64,000 bases of DNA from Bacteroidaceae bacterium (GTDB taxonomy: Bacteria; Bacteroidota; Bacteroidia; Bacteroidales; Muribaculaceae), in NCBI GenBank assembly GCA_021768245.1, contig JAETNO010000007.1, positions 1 through 64,000 on the forward strand. Direction: 5' to 3'. The first letter of the stretch is position 1, and each line of letters begins with the position of its first letter. A program made the position numbers and the translations under genes. Of the stretch, positions 16,109 to 24,881 are shown one piece after another. The notes beneath the pieces are model-generated. The model searched no databases and was not told the DNA's origin. It saw only the letters and a program-made list of their open reading frames with translations.

Positions 16109-18299
16109 CTTTTACGCCTTTAACGGTTTTTATTTTCTTTATAAGGTTATTCAATGCTTCAGTATCGCTGATTCCGACCACGAGGAAGCCGGAAAAGATT
16201 CCATCGGAAGAATCTATTGAAATGTTGCGTAATGTAACGTCTTTCTCTTTATTTATTATTGACGTGATATTGGTGACTATTCCGATATCATCGTTACCGA
16301 TGATTTTCAGTGTAGCGGCAAAATGACTGCCGACTTTTCCTGACCAACGGGTACGTATTACACGATATGGATATTTATACCGGATATGGGCTGCATTCGG
16401 ACAATCGTTTCTGTGAATCTTGATTACACCTTCAGCTGAGACGAAGCCAAAGACATCGTCTCCGAATATAGGATTGCAGCACTTTGACAGACGGTAATTG
16501 ATCCCTTTTATATTGTCACCGATAATCAATATATCGTCGGATACGGTCTCAGCGTTGCGGTCGATATTCTCAATAAGTTCGAACTCTTCGGCACTTCTCC
16601 GCTCGGTTTCCGCTTTTCGGTCGGCGTTTTCAAGAAGTTCGTATTGAGTGATTACATCGTTAACATCAATCACTTCATCAGAGATGGCGCAATAGAAATC
16701 CGTTACCGTCCGATAGCCCATCTTTTTTATAGTCCGCATCAGATAGGCCTCGTCAAGGTCAATCTTTCGGTTCTTGCAGCGTCGTTGCAACAACTCTTTG
16801 CCGAGTTCAGAGGCTCGGTTTGCACGCTCGTTAATGGTCTGGCGGATTTTATTGCGTGCCTTTGACGTGACTACAAAATTCAGCCAATCTTGTTTCGGCA
16901 TCTGTCCGGGGGCAGTGGTCACTTCGACTGTATCCCCTGAACGGAGTTTATGGTTAAGCTTACGGTTACGGCCGTTAACCTTGGCTCCGACACATGTACA
17001 TCCGAGTTTGGAATGGATATTAAAGGCAAAGTCGAGTACTGTAGCCCCTAAGGGCAGACGGTAGAGATCGCCACGTGGAGTAAAGACAAACACTTCCTTG
17101 TCGTAAAGGTCCATCTTGAAATTTTTCATCAGCTCCATCGGGCCGTCGGCTGTTTCAAGGATGTCGCGGATATTATTCATCCACGTGTCGAGATCCCCCT
17201 CGCTTTTTATTCCTTTATATTTCCAATGGGCAGCCAGACCTTTTTCGGCGACAAGATCCATTCTGCGTGTTCGAATCTGCACCTCGACCCATTTATTGTC
17301 CGGGCCTTTGACCGTGGTGTGAAGTGACTCATAACCGTTGCTCTTCGGGATTGAAAGCCAGTCTTTCATGCGTGCCGGATTTGGAGTGTACATATCGGCG
17401 ACGATTGAATAGACGTTCCAGCAGTCGGCTTTCTCTCTTTCAATGGGAACATCGAGGATTATCCTTATGGCAAAGAGGTCATATATGCCTGAAAGCTCGA
17501 CCTGCTGTTTACGGAGCTTGTTCCAAATGGAATAAATGGATTTCGTACGTCCCTTTATTTCGTATTTTAATCCTGTGTCGTCAAGCTTTTCCTTTAGAGG
17601 CGCGATGAAATTGGCTATATATGCGTCGCGGGCTACCTTGGTTTCATTCAGCTCGCGGGCGATTTTTGTATAAGTGTCGCGGGAGGTATATTTAAGCGAC
17701 ATATCCTCCAGTTCACTTTTGATTTTATAGAGGCCGAGGCGATGGGCGAGAGGGGCATAGAGATAATTGGCCTCAAATGCCGTATCAGTCACAAATTTCT
17801 CATCAGGATGATGATTTATGGCCCGCATCAGTGTCAGGCGCTCCACAATCATTATTATTATCACCCTGATATCTTCGGCAAATGTCATGAGCAAACGGCG
17901 GAAATTATCGGTCTTCACCACGCCTTGCTTGCCGTAAAGGGTGGAGACTTTCATAAGCCCGTTGACCATTCGCTCTACATCATCGCCCCAAGTGCTTTTT
18001 ACCTTGTCAAGAGAAAGAGATTCGTCTACACAAAGCCCGTAAATAAGAGTGGAAATAATCATGTTCCGGTCAGGCGACACCATTTCGCAAAGAGCGACAG
18101 CAGTGTCAAGAGCATGAGCCACCTTATGGAGCCCATGGCGGTCAGTCGGTGATTTGCCGTCGGTGTAGGCGGCGGAAACCGCTTGCTTGACAGTTTTGAA
18201 ATCACTGTCAGCTTTTACATCGCATGTGTCCCGGAGGAGTCGCCTCACGAGGCTTTTAAGGTCGCCAGGGGTAGCAGTGTTATTTTTATGATTTTCCAT
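16089..18299 (-). CDS. relA: Rel/SpoT homolog with inactive hydrolase domain, probable (p)ppGpp synthetase
   Basis: A long RSH protein, 736 residues. Synthetase domain: GRTKSIYSIW (250-259), DLFAIRI, DWLSIPKSNGYESLHTT (313-329) and VEVQIRT (338-344) are all intact, with the loop RMKD of the RxKD type. TGS domain about 401-461; Cys-pair RIS domain near SKCCNP; C-terminal ACT domain. The HD hydrolase domain is degenerate: LIYGLCVDES (85-94) stands where LLHDxxEDT belongs and VERLTLMR (152-159) replaces ADRLHNMR. It should therefore make but not degrade (p)ppGpp. The start is 68 bp after murA, and its end overlaps the lipoprotein gene. Confidence 0.9.
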   Translation of the reverse strand: MENHKNNTATPGDLKSLVRRLLRDTCDVKADSDFKTVKQAVSAAYTDGKSPTDRHGLHKVAHALDTAVALCEMVSPDRNMIISTLIYGLCVDESLSLDKVKSTWGDDVERMVNGLMKVSTLYGKQGVVKTDNFRRLLMTFAEDIRVIIIMIVERLTLMRAINHHPDEKFVTDTAFEANYLYAPLAHRLGLYKIKSELEDMSLKYTSRDTYTKIARELNETKVARDAYIANFIAPLKEKLDDTGLKYEIKGRTKSIYSIWNKLRKQQVELSGIYDLFAIRIILDVPIEREKADCWNVYSIVADMYTPNPARMKDWLSIPKSNGYESLHTTVKGPDNKWVEVQIRTRRMDLVAEKGLAAHWKYKGIKSEGDLDTWMNNIRDILETADGPMELMKNFKMDLYDKEVFVFTPRGDLYRLPLGATVLDFAFNIHSKLGCTCVGAKVNGRNRKLNHKLRSGDTVEVTTAPGQMPKQDWLNFVVTSKARNKIRQTINERANRASELGKELLQRRCKNRKIDLDEAYLMRTIKKMGYRTVTDFYCAISDEVIDVNDVITQYELLENADRKAETERRSAEEFELIENIDRNAETVSDDILIIGDNIKGINYRLSKCCNPIFGDDVFGFVSAEGVIKIHRNDCPNAAHIRYKYPYRVIRTRWSGKVGSHFAATLKIIGNDDIGIVTNITSIINKEKDVTLRNISIDSSDGIFSGFLVVGISDTEALNNLIKKIKTVKGVKDVQRNN

Positions 18300-18367
18300 T
18301 GTGTGGGCTTTTCAAGACAGGTTGTGGGAATATGGTATGAAACAGGTCTATTCTTTACTTACCGCGT

Positions 18368-19678
18368 TCAGTCTCTGCGATGGATGCAAGCGCCTATGGA
18401 GCTGAGTCTGGTGTCGATGGCCTGATAGCCACGGTCAATTTGGTCGATATTGTCTATCTTTGACACTCCCTTGGCACTCATGGCCGCAATCAGCATCGCT
18501 ATGCCGGCACGAATATCAGGGGAGTGCATGTTATTGGCACGAAGAGGCACCTTGTGGTCAAGACCGATTACGACTGCACGGTGTGGGTCACAGAGCATAA
18601 TCTGCGCTCCCATGTCGATAAGACGGTCTACAAAGAAGAGACGGCTCTCGAACATCTTCTGATGGATGAGCACGCTTCCCTTGCATTGTGTGGCTGTAAC
18701 GAGCATAACCGAAAGCAAATCCGGTGTCAGCCCCGGCCACGGAGCGTCGGCGATAGTCGGGATTGAACCGTCCAGGTTTGTCTCGATTTCATAACATTCC
18801 TGAGATGGAATAAAGATATCGTCACCTCGCCGTTCGAGGTTGATTCCGAGACGGCGGAACGAGTCGGGGATAATTCCTAAATTATCATAGCTGACATCTT
18901 TTATGGTCAATTCGCTTTGAGTGATAGCCGCCATACCGATAAAACTGCCGACTTCAATCATATCAGGCAGGATTGTATGTTCCGCACCATGAAGTTTCTC
19001 TACGCCTGTGATCCGCAGGAGATTTGAACCTATCCCTTCAATCGTGACTCCCATCCCTACAAGCATCTTGCAGAGTTGTTGCACATAAGGCTCACATGCT
19101 GCGTTATATATCGTTGTTGTACCTTCGGCAAGTGCGGCCGCCATAACGATATTGGCGGTTCCTGTAACCGAGGCTTCGTCGAGAAGCATGTAGCATCCTT
19201 TAAGACCGTTTACAGTCACAAGGTAATATGCCTGTCGGTCTTGGTTATATGCAATCATTGCTCCCAGTTTTGACAGACCGGTTATATGTGTGTCCACTTT
19301 CCTACGGCCTATCTTGTCACCTCCAGGTTTTGCAAAATATGCCTGGCCCAAACGGGCGAGCAGTGGACCGACAACCAGTACCGATCCACGGAGAGACGCA
19401 CATCTCGCCACAAAATCAGCACTTGAAATATAATCTTCGTCAAGGTCGTCTGCCTGAAAACGATAAGTGCTTTCATCAAGACGTTCGACCTTGACCCGCA
19501 TCGCTTTCAGCAAGTTAATCAGATTTATGACATCAAGTATATTGGGCACATTGTGAATGGTGACAGGTTCTGAAGTCAGAAGAGTGGCGCATATGACTTC
19601 GAGTGCTTCATTCTTTGCTCCTTGAGGTTTGATGCTGCCGCTAAGCCTGTGGCCTCCTTCTATAATATAAGTGCTCAT
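18368..19678 (-). CDS. murA: UDP-N-acetylglucosamine 1-carboxyvinyltransferase (Cys-to-Asp form)
   Basis: First committed step of peptidoglycan synthesis: adds enolpyruvate from PEP to UDP-GlcNAc. The 436-residue length and motifs are standard: KPQGAKNEAL (17-26, with the catalytic Lys22-Asn23), VGPLLARLGQ, GGDKIGRRKVD (119-129), and DMIEVGSF. The loop residue that is Cys115 in E. coli MurA is Asp121 here (codon at 19316-19318). Natural Cys-to-Asp enzymes are active but not alkylated by fosfomycin. It lies 69 bp downstream of murB, the enzyme of the next step. Confidence 0.96.
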   Translation of the reverse strand: MSTYIIEGGHRLSGSIKPQGAKNEALEVICATLLTSEPVTIHNVPNILDVINLINLLKAMRVKVERLDESTYRFQADDLDEDYISSADFVARCASLRGSVLVVGPLLARLGQAYFAKPGGDKIGRRKVDTHITGLSKLGAMIAYNQDRQAYYLVTVNGLKGCYMLLDEASVTGTANIVMAAALAEGTTTIYNAACEPYVQQLCKMLVGMGVTIEGIGSNLLRITGVEKLHGAEHTILPDMIEVGSFIGMAAITQSELTIKDVSYDNLGIIPDSFRRLGINLERRGDDIFIPSQECYEIETNLDGSIPTIADAPWPGLTPDLLSVMLVTATQCKGSVLIHQKMFESRLFFVDRLIDMGAQIMLCDPHRAVVIGLDHKVPLRANNMHSPDIRAGIAMLIAAMSAKGVSKIDNIDQIDRGYQAIDTRLSSIGACIHRRD

Positions 19679-19747
19679 AATTTTTATCTATAGATATAAA
19701 AGTTGAATACGTGAATATGCTTTATAAAACTTAAAATGTCCGAAGTC

Positions 19748-20773
19748 TCAAATGTGTTCAACTTCGGGGTGAAGAGTTATGCCAAACCGTTCTCTTACAG
19801 AGCATATTATTCGATTTTCGAGGTCTATAATATCTTTTGGAGTAGCTTTACGGTCCGGATTGACTATCACAAGCGGTTGAAGATGCCATACTGCGGCATT
19901 GCCTTCTTTCCTCCCTTTCCAGCCGCAACGGTCAATTAGCCACGCCGCAGGAATCTTATATCCCTCCTTGACTTCGTAGTGAGGCACAGTTACGTCCGGC
20001 TCTCTATTGCATATATCAGAGAATATTTTTTCACTTACGACCGGATTTTTGAAAAAGCTTCCGGCACTGGGAGCGTCTATCGGATTCGGAAGTTTCGAAT
20101 CGCGGATATTTATGACCGCTTTCCTGATATCATTAGGAGTAAGCGAGCATAAATCACAATCCTTAAACATATTTTTAAGTGCCGGATAACTGATTTGAGG
20201 ATTTGGGATAGGGGAGAGCCTATAGTCAACAGCATGGATTATATAACGGCCTTTGAAGTCAGGCTGCTTGAATAGGGAGTCGCGATAGCCATAGTCACAA
20301 TCCTCCACAGGAATTGTCACGAACTCACGCTCAACACTATCATATGCATGCACTGCGACAATAGTGTCACATGCTTCAACACCATATGCTCCTACATTCT
20401 GCACAGCGGACGCTCCGACTTCACCCGGAATCCCTGACAGGTTCTCGATGCCCCATAGTTCGTGGTCACATGCCCATCGTATGAAATCATCCATAACCTC
20501 ACCCGCTCCGGCTCTTACGATTAATTCCCGTGGGCTTTCTGATATAATCTCAAAGCCTTTTATTGCACTATGCATCACTACTCCTGGATAGTCCGAGGTG
20601 AAGAGAATGTTGCTTCCGGCGCCTATATGCATATGTTCAATCCCCTCACGGATTGATGATAGGATGAATGGAATATCGTCGGCTACTGTATATTCCATGA
20701 AAACGCCACATTTAACTTTCATTGCAAATGTGTTCCGTGGAGTGAGGTCATAGTTGTCTGTTGTCGTAATCAT
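19748..20773 (-). CDS. murB: UDP-N-acetylenolpyruvoylglucosamine reductase
   Basis: FAD-dependent reduction of the MurA product to UDP-MurNAc. Starting at the Met at 20773 the protein is 341 residues, like E. coli MurB, and begins with the family pattern LTPRNTFAM. GAGSNILF binds FAD, GIPGEVGASAVQNVGAYG is the diphosphate loop, and SAGSFFKNP holds the catalytic Ser. The terminal HPEVEHI carries the catalytic Glu. An upstream Met at 20836 is rejected because it falls inside the -7 box of the promoter at 20834-20865. murB heads the run murB-murA-rel. Confidence 0.95.
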   Translation of the reverse strand: MITTTDNYDLTPRNTFAMKVKCGVFMEYTVADDIPFILSSIREGIEHMHIGAGSNILFTSDYPGVVMHSAIKGFEIISESPRELIVRAGAGEVMDDFIRWACDHELWGIENLSGIPGEVGASAVQNVGAYGVEACDTIVAVHAYDSVEREFVTIPVEDCDYGYRDSLFKQPDFKGRYIIHAVDYRLSPIPNPQISYPALKNMFKDCDLCSLTPNDIRKAVINIRDSKLPNPIDAPSAGSFFKNPVVSEKIFSDICNREPDVTVPHYEVKEGYKIPAAWLIDRCGWKGRKEGNAAVWHLQPLVIVNPDRKATPKDIIDLENRIICSVRERFGITLHPEVEHI

Positions 20774-20833
20774 GTCGGCTGTCGTTGGCATAGAATCAGC
20801 ATGTACACATTGTCCATGCATGAAAATCATCCA

Positions 20834-20865
20834 CAAAAATAAGAATTTTTTAAGAAACCGCTCAA
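20834..20865 (-). promoter_or_regulatory. Promoter of murB run (TTG-N21-TATTTTTG)
   Basis: Minus strand: TTG (20865-20863), 21-bp spacer, TATTTTTG (20841-20834). Start expected near 20827, giving a leader of about 54 nt before the murB ATG at 20773. Confidence 0.65.
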
Positions 20866-20908
20866 TATTCCTTAACTTATTTTATCAGCAATAAAAAGGA
20901 AAACTTCA

Positions 20909-20939
20909 TTGTTGGTTATAAGTAAAAATATTAATTTTG
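20909..20939 (+). promoter_or_regulatory. Promoter of the Dabb gene (TTG-N20-TAATTTTG)
   Basis: TTG at 20909-20911, spacer of 20 bp, TAATTTTG at 20932-20939. Predicted start about 20946, 26 nt before the ATG at 20972. It rules out translation from the longer open frame beginning at 20909. Confidence 0.65.
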
Positions 20940-20971
20940 ATGTCGGAAAATTTATTAAAAACAGAAGATAT

Positions 20972-21268
20972 ATGGTTAAACATATCGTATGCTTTAAATT
21001 GAGTGGTTCTGACGAAGAACGCCGTGAAATCGCTCTACGTTTTAAAAATGCACTCATGGAATTGCCGTCAAAAATTGATGTCTTAAAATCCATGGAAGTA
21101 GGCATTAATGAGAATCCATCCGAAGATTGGGATGTGGTGCTTACTGCGGTTGTCGGAAGCATGGATGATGTGGAGATATATGCTAAACATCCGGCACATG
21201 TAGCTGCCGCTTCTATCTTGGCCGGCCATAAGGAGTCCCGGGCATGTGTTGACTATTATTTCGCATGA
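20972..21268 (+). CDS. Dabb-family stress-responsive alpha/beta-barrel protein
   Basis: 98 residues from the Met at 20972. It begins MVKHIVCFKL and ends CVDYYF, the two terminal strands of the Dabb (dimeric alpha-beta barrel) fold, with the conserved His of the central HPAHVAA segment. Bacterial Dabb proteins are small cytoplasmic dimers; few have a known reaction. The next gene starts 24 bp downstream, so the HAD gene is probably co-transcribed. Confidence 0.85.
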   Translation: MVKHIVCFKLSGSDEERREIALRFKNALMELPSKIDVLKSMEVGINENPSEDWDVVLTAVVGSMDDVEIYAKHPAHVAAASILAGHKESRACVDYYFA

Positions 21269-21292
21269 CGGCATCTAATTCCCTGCTATGCT

Positions 21293-21928
21293 ATGGTTGT
21301 AGTCTTCGATTTGGACGATACTCTATATCCTGAGATGGACTATGTCCGCTCAGCTTATAGGGCTATAGCAAGGCGTTATGGGGCAGACCTATTGCCACGG
21401 ATGCTTGCTGCGCCAAATGCTCGGGAGGCATTTGATTCAACCGGGATTGACATAAATGAGATTCTGGATATCTACCGCACGCATAAACCGGATATAAAGC
21501 TGCCATGGCAATCATTGTATGTGCTTGAGTCGCTGCGTTTAGCAGGGAATATAATCGGCCTTGTCACTGACGGGCGTTCTGTGACTCAACGCAACAAGAT
21601 TGAGGCTCTCGGTCTTGAACACTTTTTGAGACCGGATTTAATAATGATATCAGAAGAGGTCGGTAGCGGGAAAATAAGTGGTGAGGCTTTCAACCGTATC
21701 GCAACAGAGACAAAGGGTGAAAGTCGTTATATATATATCGGAGATAATCCTGAAAAAGATTTTATAGCTCCGAATGGACTTGGATGGTTGACAATCGAGG
21801 TAAAGCGAGGAGGAAATGGCGAAAATATTTTTAGTCAAAAAAATGAAGAGTTAAGCATGCCATATCGACCCAAAATCATCATCGAGCAGCTGACGGAGTT
21901 GCAGGATATTATTAATCGTCATGGTTGA
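21293..21928 (+). CDS. HAD-superfamily hydrolase
   Basis: 211 residues with all four HAD motifs: DLDDTLYPE (nucleophile Asp6 and Asp8), VTDG as motif II, Lys in GSGKIS, and GDNPEKDF as motif IV. A helical cap of about 75 residues lies between motifs I and II (type C1). It should be a phosphatase acting on a small phosphorylated metabolite; the substrate is unknown. Homologs in Bacteroidales are often found next to ATP-grasp genes, but none is here. A strong terminator follows at 22034. Confidence 0.88.
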   Translation: MVVVFDLDDTLYPEMDYVRSAYRAIARRYGADLLPRMLAAPNAREAFDSTGIDINEILDIYRTHKPDIKLPWQSLYVLESLRLAGNIIGLVTDGRSVTQRNKIEALGLEHFLRPDLIMISEEVGSGKISGEAFNRIATETKGESRYIYIGDNPEKDFIAPNGLGWLTIEVKRGGNGENIFSQKNEELSMPYRPKIIIEQLTELQDIINRHG

Positions 21929-21989
21929 TGATTTTGTGAAAGTTTTCCAAAAATATTTTTAATACATTGTATATTAGGAATCTATCGAT

Positions 21990-22030
21990 TTGACAGGAGT
22001 AAATTGTTGTCCAAAATAGACAACTGTCAA
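21990..22030. promoter_or_regulatory. Nested inverted repeats upstream of nrdD
   Basis: An outer pair TTGACAG (21990-21996) / CTGTCAA (22024-22030) encloses an inner pair GTTGTC (22006-22011) / GACAAC (22019-22024). The inner right arm and the outer right arm share one base. This could be an RNA hairpin or a dyad operator; the sequence alone does not decide. Confidence 0.35.
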
Positions 22031-22033
22031 AAC

Positions 22034-22069
22034 AAAAATCCAACATGAAGTGTTGGATTTTTGTTTTTT
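22034..22069 (+). terminator. Terminator hairpin after the HAD gene
   Basis: A perfect 12-bp stem AAAAATCCAACA / TGTTGGATTTTT with a 5-nt loop followed by GTTTTTT. Its 3' arm overlaps the -33 element of the nrdD promoter. Confidence 0.85.
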
Positions 22070-22082
22070 ATATGTACCTTTG
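22053..22082 (+). promoter_or_regulatory. Promoter of nrdD (TTG-N19-TACCTTTG)
   Basis: TTG at 22053-22055, 19-bp spacer, TACCTTTG at 22075-22082. Start near 22089, leaving about 90 nt of leader before the nrdD ATG. Confidence 0.65.
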
Positions 22083-22178
22083 CATTGTGGTTACTTAATA
22101 CAATCATCAATCATAAAAAGGCTATAATCCTTAAAAGAATTCGAAAAACTAACCTTCAAGCAATAAGAACAACCGAAA

Positions 22179-24386
22179 ATGATACAGACAGTAGTGAAGC
22201 GCGACGGTCGTGTCGTGGGCTATAACGAAGAGAAAATCAAGGCAGCAATCCGCAAAGCTATGCTCACCACAGAGATGGGAGAGGATGAGGCTTTGATATC
22301 ACGAATCACAGACCGTATAGGTATGATTGGTCGCGAACAAATGACTGTCGAGGAAATTCAGGACCGGGTTGAACTTGAACTTATGAAATCTCCCCGCAAG
22401 GAGGTCGCAAAACGTTATATCGCATATAGGGACCAACGTTCGATTGCACGTCGTGCCAAGACGCGCGACATGTTCCTTGAAATCATTGAGGCCAAGAGCA
22501 ATGATATTACCCGTGAAAATGCCAATATGAACACGGATTCTCCTGCGGGTATGATGATGAAGTTTGCAAGTGAAACCACTAAACCCTTCGTTGATGACTA
22601 CCTTCTGTCTGCTGAGGCACGCGAAGCTGTGCAGAATGGCTATCTCCATATTCATGACAAAGATTATTATCCAACAAAGAGTCTCACATGCGTGCAGCAT
22701 CCATTAGACAGGATACTGAGGTATGGCTTTATTGCCGGACATGGTGAGTCGCGCCCGGCAAAACGTATTGAGACAGCAAGTATTATTGGCTGTATTTCAC
22801 TTGAAACCGCGCAGAACGAAATGCACGGTGGTCAGGCTATTCCTGCATTTGACTTCTATCTTGCTCCTTTTGTCCGTTCTTCTTATATAGAAGAGGTGAA
22901 AAAACTTGAAGAACTTAACGGAATAGATTTGTCGGAACTTTATGATATAGAAATCGACGACTATCTCAAGAAGCCTCTTGCCGGACTGATTGGGAATGAA
23001 CGCATGAAACAGCATGCCATAAATCAGACAGTAAGCCGTGTCCATCAGTCAATGGAGGCATTTATCCATAATATGAACACCATCCATTCACGTGGTGGGA
23101 ATCAAGTCGTTTTCAGCTCGATTAATTATGGAACAGACACTTCTGCCGAGGGACGTTGCATAATCCGCGAGCTGCTTAATTCTACATATGAAGGTGTCGG
23201 GAATGGAGCTACAGCCATATTCCCCATTCAGATATGGAAAATAAAGAAAGGTGTGAGCTATCTTCCCGAAGACCGCAACTATGACCTTTATCAATTGGCA
23301 TGCAAGGTGACAGCCCGTCGCTTTTTCCCTAATTTCGTCAACCTCGATGCGACATTTAATCAGCATGAGAAATGGAGGGCGGACGATCCGGAACGCTACA
23401 AGTATGAGGTCGCTACAATGGGTTGCCGTACACGTGTTTTTGAGAATCGCTTTGGAGAAAAGACTTCAATAGGCCGTGGGAACATAAGTTTTTCGACAAT
23501 CAATATTGTACGCATTGCGATTGAATGTATGAACATCGTTGATTACGAAGAGCGTATTGGACGTTTCTTTACTAAACTTGACGAAGTTCTTGATATAACC
23601 GCACGCCAGCTATGCGACCGTTTCGATTTTCAGAAAACAGCCATGGCGAAGCAATTCCCTCTTTTGATGTCAAGACTTTGGAATGGGGCTGAGAACCTCG
23701 CGCCTACCGATACGATTGAAAGCGTAATAAACCAAGGCACACTCGGAATCGGATTTATCGGACTTGCCGAATGTTTGATAGCCTTGACCGGAAAGCATCA
23801 TGGCGAAAGCGAGGAGGCTCAAAAACTCGGATTGAGAATTGTTTCCCATATGCGGTCACGAGTGAATGACTATAGTGAGAAATATAAGCATAATTTCTCG
23901 GTGCTCGCGACACCGGCCGAAGGGCTTTCGGGCAAATTCACCTCACGTGACCGTAAATCATTTGGTGTTATTCCCGGAATAACCGACAAGATTTATTATA
24001 CGAATTCCAATCACGTACCGGTCTACTATCATTGCTCTCCTCGCCATAAGGCAAAGATAGAGGCTCCTTATCATGAATTGACTGGGGGCGGGCATATATT
24101 CTATGTGGAAGTCGACGGTGATGCCACACATAACCCCAAAGCCATCAGTGACATTGTTGACCTGATGATGAGATATAATATCGGATATAGTTCTGTAAAC
24201 CATAACCGAAACCGCTGCATGGACTGTGGCTATGAAGATGCCCAGGAAAATCTTGAGGAATGTCCGCACTGCCATAGCCACCGTATAGACTGCCTACAGC
24301 GCATAACCGGTTATCTTGTAGGGACAACTGACAGATGGAATAATGCCAAACTTGCTGAATTAAAGGACCGTATAGTCCACAAATAA
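22179..24386 (+). CDS. nrdD: Anaerobic (class III) ribonucleoside-triphosphate reductase
   Basis: 735 residues. An N-terminal ATP-cone (about 3-90, VVKRDGRVVGYNEEKI) gives allosteric control, followed by the 10-stranded barrel. Near the C-terminus are the four zinc Cys (CMDCGY and CPHC) and the glycyl-radical site RITGYL with Gly711. It reduces ribonucleotides to deoxyribonucleotides without oxygen once NrdG installs the radical. nrdG begins 12 bp downstream. The upstream region combines a terminator, a dyad and a strong promoter, so oxygen- or dNTP-responsive control is likely but not shown. Confidence 0.97.
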   Translation: MIQTVVKRDGRVVGYNEEKIKAAIRKAMLTTEMGEDEALISRITDRIGMIGREQMTVEEIQDRVELELMKSPRKEVAKRYIAYRDQRSIARRAKTRDMFLEIIEAKSNDITRENANMNTDSPAGMMMKFASETTKPFVDDYLLSAEAREAVQNGYLHIHDKDYYPTKSLTCVQHPLDRILRYGFIAGHGESRPAKRIETASIIGCISLETAQNEMHGGQAIPAFDFYLAPFVRSSYIEEVKKLEELNGIDLSELYDIEIDDYLKKPLAGLIGNERMKQHAINQTVSRVHQSMEAFIHNMNTIHSRGGNQVVFSSINYGTDTSAEGRCIIRELLNSTYEGVGNGATAIFPIQIWKIKKGVSYLPEDRNYDLYQLACKVTARRFFPNFVNLDATFNQHEKWRADDPERYKYEVATMGCRTRVFENRFGEKTSIGRGNISFSTINIVRIAIECMNIVDYEERIGRFFTKLDEVLDITARQLCDRFDFQKTAMAKQFPLLMSRLWNGAENLAPTDTIESVINQGTLGIGFIGLAECLIALTGKHHGESEEAQKLGLRIVSHMRSRVNDYSEKYKHNFSVLATPAEGLSGKFTSRDRKSFGVIPGITDKIYYTNSNHVPVYYHCSPRHKAKIEAPYHELTGGGHIFYVEVDGDATHNPKAISDIVDLMMRYNIGYSSVNHNRNRCMDCGYEDAQENLEECPHCHSHRIDCLQRITGYLVGTTDRWNNAKLAELKDRIVHK

Positions 24387-24398
24387 GCTCTTTGACGA

Positions 24399-24881
24399 AT
24401 GAGAATCCTTGATATAGTTCCCGGGACATCCGTTGATGGCCCGGGACTTCGTACTGCAATATATTTTGCCGGATGCAAGCACTGTTGCCATGGTTGTCAC
24501 AACCCTCAGTCCTGGGACTTCACGGGAGGACGTGAAATGACGATGGAGGAAGTTTTGAAGGAAGTAGCTGACAACGATTTCGATGTAACCTTAACAGGTG
24601 GAGACCCTATGTATCATGCGGAAGAATTAGTCTCTTTGGCAGTTGAAATCAAAAAAATGGGTAAGGATATCTGGTGTTATACAGGCTTCATGTATGAGGA
24701 TATAATTAGCGACGTCCATATGTCACATTTGCTTGAACATATAGACGTGCTTGTCGACGGACCTTATATAGAATCCTTACGCGATATTCATCTGTTATTC
24801 CGAGGTTCATCCAACCAAAGGCTTATAAATGTCGCTAAGTCTGCGTCGGGCCATGTCGTTGAATGGAATTGGGGGGATTAA
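24399..24881 (+). CDS. nrdG: Anaerobic ribonucleotide reductase activating protein
   Basis: 160 residues, the usual length. The radical-SAM cluster motif CxxxCxxC is formed by Cys26, Cys30 and Cys33, with an extra Cys29 between. VDGPG lies just before it, as is typical for activases, and TGGDPMYH is the SAM-contacting strand. NrdG uses SAM and a 4Fe-4S cluster to create the glycyl radical on NrdD. Its stop codon (24879-24881) directly touches the stop of the convergent ABC gene, leaving no room for a terminator. Confidence 0.95.
   Translation: MRILDIVPGTSVDGPGLRTAIYFAGCKHCCHGCHNPQSWDFTGGREMTMEEVLKEVADNDFDVTLTGGDPMYHAEELVSLAVEIKKMGKDIWCYTGFMYEDIISDVHMSHLLEHIDVLVDGPYIESLRDIHLLFRGSSNQRLINVAKSASGHVVEWNWGD

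Noticed and set aside
21990..22069. Riboswitch upstream of nrdD
   Set aside because: The hairpins match no riboswitch I can recognise, and the nrdD promoter lies downstream of them, so they are absent from its own transcript.
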